Shown piece by piece: positions 34,947-43,298 of a DNA stretch of 43,784 nucleotides. The position numbers and the translations under genes are program-made. Each line of letters starts with the position of its first letter. Positions within the stretch are counted from its first letter, which is position 1. The notes beneath the pieces are model-generated. The model was not told the DNA's origin and made no database searches. It saw nothing but the letters and a program-made list of their open reading frames with translations. The stretch covers positions 1 through 43,784 of the forward strand of contig DAOWEO010000048.1 of the NCBI GenBank assembly GCA_030638415.1. Reading direction: 5' to 3'. Source of the DNA: Bdellovibrionales bacterium (lineage in GTDB: Bacteria > Bdellovibrionota > Bacteriovoracia > Bacteriovoracales > Bacteriovoracaceae).

Positions 34947-36202
34947 TGAAGCAAATAGTTATATTGATGATGTTTCTTTTATCTGTTACTGCGAGTGGTA
35001 GAGAAACGAGCATACGCAGCTTGGTGATAAGGGCTCAGCGCAATCCAAAGCATATTCAGCATCAGTTTAATCTTGCCGAGGCTTATAGAAAACGTGGACA
35101 GTGCGAAAAAGCACTGCCTTATTATAATAAGCGAATTTATAATGGATCCAAACTGTTAGCTCCAGTTATGTTTTCGATGTCTAAATGTTATGTGACCTTG
35201 GGAGAGCCTTCTAAGTCCCACCGCATATTAAATTTACTGCTAACACATAAAATAAGTAAGCTAGATAGAACGAAGGCAATGAACTTATTGAGTGGCTATC
35301 CTGGTATTGACCATCGAAATAGAAATAGTAGCAAGGTGAGACGCTTGAGGCGGACCGCTGCTAAGCATTATAAAGTTACTTCGGCTTTCACAGATCCAAT
35401 AGAGCTTCCAGTCTTTCATACCCTCATTCCTTACTTTGCTATGGTTGGTTATTCTCCCGAGTCGGTAAAGGATAGTGGTTCAGTGATAGGAACATATTAC
35501 AGCAGATCAAGTAACTATAAAACATTAGAGCTCTTTTTTGAAAATACAAGTATTAAATACAAAAGGCAGCTTAGAATGCCTAAGTTAGACCAGAAAAATA
35601 TGGGGGCATTTTACTCATTTTTTTCTAGTCTTTCATGGAAGCATCGATTTGGAATTCACCATATTTCTACTACGGATGATAATTCAGATGGTGCAAATAT
35701 GGTAGCATATTCACTATATTATTATACAACAGCGACGAGTCGCTTTGAACTAGATCTGTATGGAACACTTTTTCCAAATTATAATGATTTGGGTGTTGGT
35801 GTCGGTCAAGTTGCCTTGGGGTACTCTGACTTTGGAGTTAATTGGGACTACTTTGTACGAGCACATGTCATTAAAACGAGTGCGAATGTTCAATTATACC
35901 CTGGATCTATAAAAAGTATGTTTGTAAATGCAGAAATGGGTTTTGCATATAAGTGGAAAAGTGCTAAATTTAAGTATATTTTTTCAGTGGGTGAAAAGAT
36001 TTTTGCAGTTGATAACGGTGGTTTAAATCTTTATAACACAACAGAGATTTACACCTCAATGCATAAATTTTCTTACTCTTTAAACTTATCAAAGCATTTA
36101 TTTGTTACGGGTAAATATAGTAAGTCATTTTTTAATGTGTTAGGTTCAGGTGTAAAAGGAAGTTCAGATGCGATTGCAGTATTATTGGGTATTAATTTTT
36201 AG
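34946..36202 (+). CDS. TPR plus outer-membrane beta-barrel protein
   Basis: 418 residues. Signal peptide (IVILMMFLLSVTASG), then about two TPRs (HQFNLAEAYRKRGQCEKALPYYNK, MFSMSKCYVTLGEPSKSHRILN) and, from ~150, beta-barrel strands (YSLYYYTTATSRFELDLYGTLF, GFAYKWKSAKFKYIFSV), ending GINF with C-terminal Phe. This resembles YaiO-type proteins with N-terminal TPRs and a C-terminal barrel. It begins on the stop of the urea-transporter/M23 gene and overlaps the next gene by 35 nt, so it is part of the same operon. Confidence 0.65.
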   Translation: MKQIVILMMFLLSVTASGRETSIRSLVIRAQRNPKHIQHQFNLAEAYRKRGQCEKALPYYNKRIYNGSKLLAPVMFSMSKCYVTLGEPSKSHRILNLLLTHKISKLDRTKAMNLLSGYPGIDHRNRNSSKVRRLRRTAAKHYKVTSAFTDPIELPVFHTLIPYFAMVGYSPESVKDSGSVIGTYYSRSSNYKTLELFFENTSIKYKRQLRMPKLDQKNMGAFYSFFSSLSWKHRFGIHHISTTDDNSDGANMVAYSLYYYTTATSRFELDLYGTLFPNYNDLGVGVGQVALGYSDFGVNWDYFVRAHVIKTSANVQLYPGSIKSMFVNAEMGFAYKWKSAKFKYIFSVGEKIFAVDNGGLNLYNTTEIYTSMHKFSYSLNLSKHLFVTGKYSKSFFNVLGSGVKGSSDAIAVLLGINF

Positions 36203-36818
36203 TATTGTTTCTCTTACAATCTTTGCCATTCACCCTAGTAGTGCAAAAGCAAAGAAGATAGACAAAAATATTACAGAAAATATAAATTATCTGCGTCAAT
36301 CATATCTCTTAGAGAAAGATAAAAAATATTTAAACTCTTTAAAGTTTTTTCTTAAACATAAAAGTAAAAATCCATTCTTTTATCATATTAGGCTTGGCTG
36401 GCTTTACTATTTAAATGATAGAATTGGTAATTCAGTGAAACATTATCAAAAAGCAATTACTTTAGAACCACATTCCACAGACGCACATCTGGGATTAGTA
36501 AATTGCTATGTTTATACTAAAAAATATTCATCAGCACGAGAAGTACTACTCAGTGTTAGAAAATGGGCACCTTCAAACATTGTGATTTTAGAAAAATTGG
36601 CATTGATTTATTATTATGAAGGAGATAAAAACAGTCAGCTTAAAACAGTGAAAAAATTACTAGACTATTATCCAACAACAATAAGTTATTTGAATCAGGC
36701 TGGTTTTTTAACAAGAGAGTTAGGCCAAGAGAAACAAGCTATTAAATATTTTGCGAAGGTTCGTACAATTGTTCCACAATCATATTATCTTCATTTACAA
36801 GAAAAAGCAGTTAAGTAA
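36168..36818 (+). CDS. Exported TPR protein
   Basis: 216 residues. The N-terminus (YYWVLIFSIVSLTIFAIHPSSAKA) is a signal peptide or anchor. At least three TPRs follow: FYHIRLGWLYYLNDRIGNSVKHY, HLGLVNCYVYTKKYSSAREVLL and NQAGFLTRELGQEKQAIKYFAKV. The ATG lies inside the preceding barrel gene with AAGGAAG before it. Likely a periplasmic adaptor for that barrel, by position only. Confidence 0.65.
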   Translation: MRLQYYWVLIFSIVSLTIFAIHPSSAKAKKIDKNITENINYLRQSYLLEKDKKYLNSLKFFLKHKSKNPFFYHIRLGWLYYLNDRIGNSVKHYQKAITLEPHSTDAHLGLVNCYVYTKKYSSAREVLLSVRKWAPSNIVILEKLALIYYYEGDKNSQLKTVKKLLDYYPTTISYLNQAGFLTRELGQEKQAIKYFAKVRTIVPQSYYLHLQEKAVK

Positions 36819-36839
36819 CAAATCAGCTCAAGGAGCAAA

Positions 36840-37595
36840 ATGTCATATTCACTATTAACGATATTATCTTTTATTTTTCTTATTAGTATTAGTTACTTTT
36901 TTTACCTTAGGGGATCTAAAAATAGAAAAGGTTCTGATGCCAGAGTTGAGAAAGATGGAGGAAGTGCAATTTTTTCAAAATCTTTGATGAATTATGGAGT
37001 ATGGCTACTAAAGCCTTTCGCACATTTTCTCGTACTATTGAAGCTAACTCCAAACCATATAACATTCATTAGTATGTTCTTGGCAATCGTGGCAGCATTT
37101 CCAATTGCGCAAGGGAATTTTTTATTAGGTGGAATTCTTTTTTCAGTAAGTTCACTGTTTGATGCTCTCGATGGAATGATGTGCAGAGAGCTTGGTACCT
37201 GTTCAGAAGCCGGGAGTATCTTGGATTCTACTGCTGATCGTGTTGGAGAGTTATTTTTATATTTTGGACTTGTATTCTTTTTTCGTGACAACATTGCTGG
37301 GATGCTAGGTACTTTTTCAACTATACTTGGAGCTGTTCTGGTCAGCTATATTAGTGCCAAAGGTGAAATTTTTAAGATGAAAAATCTCCCTAGGGGGATA
37401 ATGAGAAGAGGAGAACGTGCCCTTTATATAAACCTAGGCCTTATTTTATCTCCTCTATTAGCCTATCATTTTGAAAATAGCTTTTCATATTCAAATGTTA
37501 TGATTTTGATTTTATGGACAGTTGGAATCTTAGCGAATTACTCATCACTTAGAAGATTTTACTGGCTCTATCAAACTTTAAAAAATAGGAAATAG
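36840..37595 (+). CDS. CDP-alcohol phosphatidyltransferase
   Basis: 251 residues. The family motif D108-x2-D111-G112-x2-C115-R116-x8-G125-x3-D129-x3-D133 is complete except that the usual Ala before Arg is Cys115. About six TM helices surround it. Such inner-membrane enzymes transfer a phosphoalcohol, e.g. inositol phosphate, glycerol phosphate or phosphatidyl group, from a CDP donor. The substrate is not determinable by eye. It follows an AAGGAG site, and the next gene begins 1 nt after its stop if CTG at 37597 is used. Confidence 0.85.
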   Translation: MSYSLLTILSFIFLISISYFFYLRGSKNRKGSDARVEKDGGSAIFSKSLMNYGVWLLKPFAHFLVLLKLTPNHITFISMFLAIVAAFPIAQGNFLLGGILFSVSSLFDALDGMMCRELGTCSEAGSILDSTADRVGELFLYFGLVFFFRDNIAGMLGTFSTILGAVLVSYISAKGEIFKMKNLPRGIMRRGERALYINLGLILSPLLAYHFENSFSYSNVMILILWTVGILANYSSLRRFYWLYQTLKNRK

Positions 37596-37596
37596 T

Positions 37597-38031
37597 CTGC
37601 TGAAAGCTTTTTTTGAAAACCATCTACTGATATTTTCTAAAGCTCAGTTTAATGCTCTGTTAGCCACTCTGTGTGATTACCTGACACTAATTTTGTTTGT
37701 TGAATATTTCAAGGTGAATCCCGTAGCTGCTGTTGCCATCGGTGCATTTGCTGGGGCTATTTTAAATTTCTCTTTAAATCGCTACTTTTTATTTAAATCA
37801 TCTAACCATCTACGTGTTGAAATTATTAAGTATGGATTAGTCTCAGCAGTTAGCTTAGGATTTAATAGTGGTGGAATGTGGTTGATGACAGGTTACTGGT
37901 CACTAAATTATATTTTAGCCAAGACAATCATCGCTCTACTTGTTGCTATTTTGTGGAACTACCCTCTTCACCGCTACTGGGTATTTTGTGATAATCAAAA
38001 AGGTGATAGTAGCATAAGTAAGGCCGAGTAA
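37597..38031 (+). CDS. GtrA-like membrane protein with probable CTG start
   Basis: The conserved GtrA body (AGAILNFSLNRYFLFKS, a later WNYPLHRYWVF) gives about 144 residues with four TM helices. Family members have a TM1 preceded by 'F...F'; here the matching LLKAFFENHLLIFSKAQFNALLATL segment lies upstream of the first ATG/GTG/TTG (TTG at 37693), in open frame from 37582. The best start is CTG at 37597 or 37600, with AGGAAA at 37588-37593 before it. GtrA proteins are linked to flipping of lipid-linked sugars. It overlaps the convergent PAP2 gene by 96 nt. Confidence 0.65.
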   Translation: MLKAFFENHLLIFSKAQFNALLATLCDYLTLILFVEYFKVNPVAAVAIGAFAGAILNFSLNRYFLFKSSNHLRVEIIKYGLVSAVSLGFNSGGMWLMTGYWSLNYILAKTIIALLVAILWNYPLHRYWVFCDNQKGDSSISKAE

Positions 38032-38910
38032 AATATCTAGTATGTAGTGGTGGTAGAGATATACTGCCGAAAAGCACATTAGGGTAGCAAATAGTCCCTG
38101 GAAAAGTCTCCATTTCTTAGCTTGTAACATAAATAGAAATCCTAAAAACGGATATGATACGTGCAGAGATGGCATTGCACCAAATATATTAGCCGACATC
38201 GAGTACATATTTTTAAAGAGATCTATATTAAATAGATTATCAAATCTAATCGTTCCCGCCGGGTCAGGTAGTGCTGTTGCAATAAATTGTGGACCATATT
38301 TAACAATGTACCATGGTGGTGCTGCAGGATAGAGATGATATGTGATGAAGCCCATAATATTTACTAGTAGATAGCCCCAAGCCATTTTTATGGCAAAATC
38401 CTTTTTTCCTGCTAAAAAAAACATAAGAGCAATTAGTATAAATTCGATTGTGAAAGTTACATATGCAACTCCGGTAATAACATCAATAACCGGATGTATA
38501 AAGTGCTGCATAAACTCGTTAGGAGTTTGAACTACTCCTTGGTACCAAATACCAAAAAGAGACTTTTCCATGAGATAGAGATCTTGAATATGGACATCGA
38601 GACGTAATTCATTAACATAAAATCGCATGCTGTCATAAGCAACGGCAGTGAGTAGAAAAGGGAATAGTAGCTTTAATAGGGATTTTGTTTTGGGATTCCA
38701 TATACCTAGTACTAGGGCAAGAATGGCTAAGGTAATATGGTTACTTTTTACACCGTCCATAAAGTTAATTATAAAGATGTAGAGTGAAATAGTTAAAAAA
38801 GGATAGGGGATTTTATTGAGAATAAGCTTAGGGAAAAGTAGCTCTTTGTAGTTATTTTTAAGATTTGAAGCTGTACCTGTAAGAATAGAAAAAAAAGTAA
38901 ATTGATTCAA
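37936..38910 (-). CDS. PAP2-superfamily protein, inositol-phosphoceramide-synthase-like
   Basis: 324 residues, multi-TM. Catalytic motifs are MPSLHVSYP (~242) for C2 and HHYILD (~284, general-base His and Asp) for C3, the Aur1/IPC-synthase-like arrangement. These enzymes transfer a phospho-headgroup to a lipid or dephosphorylate it, in the inner membrane. The start is TTG at 38908-38910, 2 nt after the RND stop, with GGTG upstream; no in-frame ATG lies nearby. The 3' end overlaps GtrA on the other strand. Confidence 0.75.
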   Translation of the reverse strand: MNQFTFFSILTGTASNLKNNYKELLFPKLILNKIPYPFLTISLYIFIINFMDGVKSNHITLAILALVLGIWNPKTKSLLKLLFPFLLTAVAYDSMRFYVNELRLDVHIQDLYLMEKSLFGIWYQGVVQTPNEFMQHFIHPVIDVITGVAYVTFTIEFILIALMFFLAGKKDFAIKMAWGYLLVNIMGFITYHLYPAAPPWYIVKYGPQFIATALPDPAGTIRFDNLFNIDLFKNMYSMSANIFGAMPSLHVSYPFLGFLFMLQAKKWRLFQGLFATLMCFSAVYLYHHYILDILLGLTYATITFLIITKYPVAVKRVVPQNSNK

Positions 38911-38912
38911 AA

Positions 38913-41210
38913 CTACACCTTTATTTTATTAGTAAAGAAGCGCTCTTTTATAACAGGAATAATAAGCATGCAAATCAGATACATGGAAATTTGTCCCAGA
39001 ACTGAAATCCATGCAATTCCTTGTAGCATTTTTGCCTCTGCAAAAAATAGTGCTGCAAAACCCATAAGTGTGGTTAGTACCGAAAGTTGCACCGCTTGAG
39101 CAATATACTTACCGCTATCGATTGCAGACATTCCGGTAGATTGTTGGTGCATCATATGTACACCAATATCAATTCCGGCAGCAAGTACCGCAGGAATCAT
39201 CGCAATATTTAAAATTGTAAAACGAATTTCAAAAAGTCCCATAAAGGCACATAGCAGTGATATACCAAATACCAGTTGTAGTTCTAAAATTAGTGCCTGT
39301 TTGACAGATCTAAAGTCGAGCCAGAATACGATGAAGGCACTGAGTAAAAACATGAGTAAAACAATTTTACCATCAACAATGATGTGGTGAAGGATATCGG
39401 AAAAAATGAGATTACCACTGCCAACGACACTTCCTGGAAATGTAGTTCGTACCTCTTTTAGAAATTTTGAAAATCTCTTAATTGGGGCTGCAATATTTAG
39501 ACTCTCTTTTGGATAGACATAGATAATATTCCGACTTTTTCCAAACATACGGCGTAGGTGAGATGGAAGATCCTCAGCCCCAAATGGTTTTTGATTTACA
39601 ATTTCGCGTACTGTCTCTGCTTTTAAGCCGGTCTTCTCTTTTAGCTCAATGTCAGAAAGTTTTTTAACTTTTTTTGCAAGTTTTTTAATCTTACGAAAAC
39701 GTTTTTTCATATCACGTGGTAGCAGAGTGTTTAGTGATATGACTGGATCGACAATATTGTTAGGGTCATTGCCTTCCATCCACTGCTCAATTTCATAGAG
39801 CTGTTTTTTATCTGTAGTTAGAACTACTGCTGGAGTCATAGAGCGTTCAAATAGATCATTAATCATTCTATTTATATTTTTAGTTTTGGCATTTAAATCG
39901 ACCATTCGCTCAAAGTCATATTCAAATTCAACACGGTTGAGACCCAACAAAAGTAGTGGGACAATTATAAGTACTGGCAGCGCCCAGCTCTTTTTAAAAG
40001 GGTAAAATCCAAATTTTTCAATGGTGGCAGCTAAGAATTTAGTGGGCTTGAGAAATTTACTAAAAATGGGGAAAAAGAGGGTAAATACAAAGTAAATTAC
40101 CAGTATGCCTAGACCTGCGATAATCCCTAGTTCAGAGAAACCTTTAAAGTCACTAAAAGTTAAAATTAAAAATGCTATTGATGAGGTAAGTGCAGCTGAA
40201 AAAAGTGAACGGCCCATCTCTTGGTGAGTTCTCTCAGCTGCCATTAGTTGGGGTTGTCCCTGATCTAGTAGCTGAAAGTAGCGGCGTACAAAGTGAATGC
40301 CATATTCTGCACCTAGGCCACCTAAGATAGCGAGTAGAAAACCAGTTAAAATATTAATCTGGCCGACGAAAATATTTGCCATACCAACAGTGATACCCAA
40401 GGCGAGCATGACGCCTGATACAACAAAAAATACTGCACTAAGAGAGCCTAGTCCAAATAGCAAGAGAATTGAGATTCCAACCATGCTGATGGTTCCAGTT
40501 AGTATAATATCTTTTTTAAACTGCTTAGTGTCACGTACTTTATCGATATAACGTCCAGCAAAAGTATAAGGTACCTTGGCCCCAAGCGCATGCTTTAGCT
40601 TTTGATCCAGCTTGTCGGAAAACTGCTGACTCTTTTTTAGATCAGTTGAGTCGTAATTGGGTTTAATTAAAAACATCGCATACTTACCATCTTTTGATAG
40701 AAAGTATTTTCGCTCTTCTAGTTCTGATTTTAGATCGTTAAAATATGCAGTAGCTTTTTTGCGCCGCTTTTTTTTGAGAATAGGATCATCAGATATAAGG
40801 TCAATTGATGAAGCTCCATCTGTAAAAAGAGCTTTGGAGTGTTTTATTAGTTTTTTGAAGTTTTTGTAATCAGTAAGGTAGAGGTATTTGTCTTTTAATA
40901 GATACTCCTCACGGTGATAGAATGAGTAGAGTACCTCTGGCATACTGGAGGTGATATTATCAATAGTTGCTAGGTGCTGTTCTGGCTTTTCTGTTGGACC
41001 TAAAAGAACTGTAAGGTAGCCAATTCCTCCAAGTGATTTCGTGACCTTACCTAGATCAACAACACTTTGATTACTTTGGGGCAGAAGCGAGGCGAGTGAT
41101 AGGTTAAGTGGGATTGAGGTCCCTTGAGATACGCCTAATATAAACAAAATTGCTATAATTATTGGTCCAAATAGTGATTTTTTAAACCAAAATGTTAAAA
41201 ATTTTCCCAT
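38913..41210 (-). CDS. RND/MMPL-family transporter
   Basis: 765 residues. It shows two 6-TM blocks, each after a large periplasmic loop: first TM ~15-30, then ~230-385 (ILLLFGLGSLSAVFFVVSGVMLALG, LAILGGLGAEYGIHFVRRY), then TM at ~405 and the last block ~635-760 (LAAGIDIGVHMM, LTTLMGFAALFFAEAK). The G-x-E-Y-G-I-H and G-I-D-I-G-V-H elements resemble the sterol-sensing/MMPL and HpnN types, which move lipids toward the outer membrane. Divergent mlaC/tolC-like genes start 140 nt away. Confidence 0.85.
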   Translation of the reverse strand: MGKFLTFWFKKSLFGPIIIAILFILGVSQGTSIPLNLSLASLLPQSNQSVVDLGKVTKSLGGIGYLTVLLGPTEKPEQHLATIDNITSSMPEVLYSFYHREEYLLKDKYLYLTDYKNFKKLIKHSKALFTDGASSIDLISDDPILKKKRRKKATAYFNDLKSELEERKYFLSKDGKYAMFLIKPNYDSTDLKKSQQFSDKLDQKLKHALGAKVPYTFAGRYIDKVRDTKQFKKDIILTGTISMVGISILLLFGLGSLSAVFFVVSGVMLALGITVGMANIFVGQINILTGFLLAILGGLGAEYGIHFVRRYFQLLDQGQPQLMAAERTHQEMGRSLFSAALTSSIAFLILTFSDFKGFSELGIIAGLGILVIYFVFTLFFPIFSKFLKPTKFLAATIEKFGFYPFKKSWALPVLIIVPLLLLGLNRVEFEYDFERMVDLNAKTKNINRMINDLFERSMTPAVVLTTDKKQLYEIEQWMEGNDPNNIVDPVISLNTLLPRDMKKRFRKIKKLAKKVKKLSDIELKEKTGLKAETVREIVNQKPFGAEDLPSHLRRMFGKSRNIIYVYPKESLNIAAPIKRFSKFLKEVRTTFPGSVVGSGNLIFSDILHHIIVDGKIVLLMFLLSAFIVFWLDFRSVKQALILELQLVFGISLLCAFMGLFEIRFTILNIAMIPAVLAAGIDIGVHMMHQQSTGMSAIDSGKYIAQAVQLSVLTTLMGFAALFFAEAKMLQGIAWISVLGQISMYLICMLIIPVIKERFFTNKIKV

Positions 41211-41351
41211 TGAGTTTCCATTTTTTGATTATTGCCAAAGACTCTGCCGAATCCACTAAATTGCCCGTATAGTAGACTATTGTAATTGATATATCGAGGA
41301 TAATTTAATATTGTCTCTTATACTTAGGTGACTGTCTTTAAGGAGATTTTA

Positions 41352-41924
41352 ATGGGTTATAAACTAATTATAGGTTTACTATTTTTACCACTTTTTTTAT
41401 TAAGTGGTGGTAGTTTTGCACAGGCTGGTCCAGTGGAAGTAGTCAGCGAGACTATTAAGACTTGTGGGCTAAAGAAATTCAAGACGGATGTGAAGTTACA
41501 AAACATCGTTTCTGCACATATTGATTTTAATCAGATGGCAAAAAGTACGATGAGTAAGTTTGCTAAGAAGATTTCTGCGAAAGATCGTAAGTGGTATAAA
41601 AAAACTTTAAAAACAATTATTATCAAAACTGTATATCCTGAGGCACCTGGTTTTTTAAAAAACATTAATTTCACTTCTACAAAACTTAATAAAATGAAAG
41701 ATGCTACTATTGTAAATTCTATCGTAGTTGATAAAGGTGAAGAGATTGAGCTTGAGTATTTTTTCGCCCAGGTTGATAAGAAATGGAAAATTATAGATGT
41801 TGCTGTAGATGGTAGTAGTTGGGTTGAAGATATAAAAGAGCAGGTTGATGAGATCTGGGATGAATATAAGTGGTCCGGCGTAAAGAGAAAGCTTAATAAA
41901 AAAATTAAGGAACTTGAAAAATAG
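41352..41924 (+). CDS. MlaC/Ttg2D-like periplasmic lipid-binding protein
   Basis: 190 residues from ATG 41352; AGGAG at 41341-41345 supports it over the GTG at 41328. Signal peptide (LIIGLLFLPLFLLSGGSFAQA). The body fits the MlaC fold: VSAHIDFNQMAKSTMSKFAKKIS, WYKKTLKTIIIKTVYP, then YFFAQVDKKWKIIDVAVDGSSWVEDIKEQ. MlaC and the related HpnM carry phospholipids or hopanoids across the periplasm. The tolC-like gene begins right after its stop, and an RND transporter lies opposite. Confidence 0.75.
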   Translation: MGYKLIIGLLFLPLFLLSGGSFAQAGPVEVVSETIKTCGLKKFKTDVKLQNIVSAHIDFNQMAKSTMSKFAKKISAKDRKWYKKTLKTIIIKTVYPEAPGFLKNINFTSTKLNKMKDATIVNSIVVDKGEEIELEYFFAQVDKKWKIIDVAVDGSSWVEDIKEQVDEIWDEYKWSGVKRKLNKKIKELEK

Positions 41925-43247
41925 ATGAAAACTTACTTAATTATTTTACTGACTATAATTGTATTTTTTAATCATGCCGGAGCACAGGAGCAAGAGCAGG
42001 ACCAGAAGCCTGCATTGAAGTCGCTGTTACTTCTAGAGATGTATGAACGCTCTAATAAAAATAACTTAGACATGAAAGTTACCAAGATGGATGAGGCGAT
42101 TACAAAACAGCAAATCGACCGTGTCGATGGAGAGTTTGGAACTAAGGTTGATATTTTATCTGGTGTTGGCATAATTAAAGGTATTACAGGGGATGCGTTG
42201 AGCTCTGTGCGTAATGACGAGTATGGTGAGAGTGTACTTTTTAAGGTGGATGTGACTGTTCCATTATATACGTGGAATCGTAAGGGACATCTGCTAGATG
42301 CAATTAAACATAAGCAGCATATTGATCAGGCTAGCTATAAAAAAGCACAATCTGAAATTCATTATAAAATTCTAGAAACCTATTGGGGACATCTGCTGGT
42401 TAAGACACTGCTCGATTTTGCCCAGTCGAGTAAAAAAGATATTGAGAAAATTTTAAAAAAGAAAAAGAAAAATAACTTTCGATTGTTGATGTTGATGGAA
42501 GAGATAACTGCTAGAGAGATAGAACTTGCGGCTAAAAAAGAGGTTACTTTAAAGTATCTCAATTTTTTAATTGGGGAGAGTTCTGTAGAGTTTATGCCTA
42601 AGGATAAGTGGTTGGTTAGAAATCGTTATGATTTAAAGGATTTTTCCCACTATTGGGGCCATGTTACTGAGCACGGAGTTAATGATTTACAGCGATTAAG
42701 TTATGGGATCAAGGCTAAGGGAAGCTTACTGCTTGCTGAGGAAAAGTCGCGTTATCCGCAGTTTGGACTGATGGCAGGACTCACTTATGCTAGCACTCCC
42801 AAATTTGAGGAGCAGCAATCAAAATTTGCATATGATCCATATAATGGTGAAGACTGGAAATTGGCGCTTGGGTTTACTTGGAATCTTGATTTTGGAATTA
42901 CCAAAAGCAAGATTGGGACTTTGAGGTTAGAAAAGCAGCAATTAGAGCAGAAGAAAATATTTGCACTAAAGGGGCTTAAGGTTAAGCTTTTTGATCAGTG
43001 GAGTAATAGTCAGGAGAAGTACAAGCGAATAAAGCATACGCTTAAATCATATAAAATATCTAAAAAGTGGTACCGTAAGAAGGTGATCAAGTTTACCTTA
43101 GGGGCTAATAAGGCTGGAGATGAGCGTGATATTGCAGATGCATATAAGGCAAAAGCAATGGCATTTGTGGCATATTATAAGTCTTTATATGATCATCACT
43201 TAGCTCTGGGGAAGTTGCAGACCTTTTTAAATATAGAAAGCAACTAA
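41925..43247 (+). CDS. TolC-family outer-membrane channel protein
   Basis: 440 residues, TolC length. Signal peptide (IILLTIIVFFNHAGAQ). Long helices with a short, repeated two-half arrangement are visible: LLEMYERSNKNNLDMKVTKM and KQQIDRVDGEFG, then after YTWNRKGHLLDAIKHKQHI a second half from YGIKAKGSLLLAEEKSRYPQFGLMAGL. It would form the outer-membrane exit of the RND/MlaC export system. Translation is coupled to mlaC (stop and ATG adjacent). Confidence 0.75.
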   Translation: MKTYLIILLTIIVFFNHAGAQEQEQDQKPALKSLLLLEMYERSNKNNLDMKVTKMDEAITKQQIDRVDGEFGTKVDILSGVGIIKGITGDALSSVRNDEYGESVLFKVDVTVPLYTWNRKGHLLDAIKHKQHIDQASYKKAQSEIHYKILETYWGHLLVKTLLDFAQSSKKDIEKILKKKKKNNFRLLMLMEEITAREIELAAKKEVTLKYLNFLIGESSVEFMPKDKWLVRNRYDLKDFSHYWGHVTEHGVNDLQRLSYGIKAKGSLLLAEEKSRYPQFGLMAGLTYASTPKFEEQQSKFAYDPYNGEDWKLALGFTWNLDFGITKSKIGTLRLEKQQLEQKKIFALKGLKVKLFDQWSNSQEKYKRIKHTLKSYKISKKWYRKKVIKFTLGANKAGDERDIADAYKAKAMAFVAYYKSLYDHHLALGKLQTFLNIESN

Positions 43248-43254
43248 GAAGCTA

Positions 43255-43283
43255 TTTCAAAATTCTTAAAAATGTATTATACT
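43255..43283 (+). promoter_or_regulatory. Candidate ssrA promoter
   Basis: TTTCAA, 17-nt spacer, TATACT. The -10 is strong and the -35 is weak. It lies 15 nt before the mature 5' end, consistent with a short RNase P-removed leader. Confidence 0.5.
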
Positions 43284-43298
43284 CAATTTACTTTCAAT

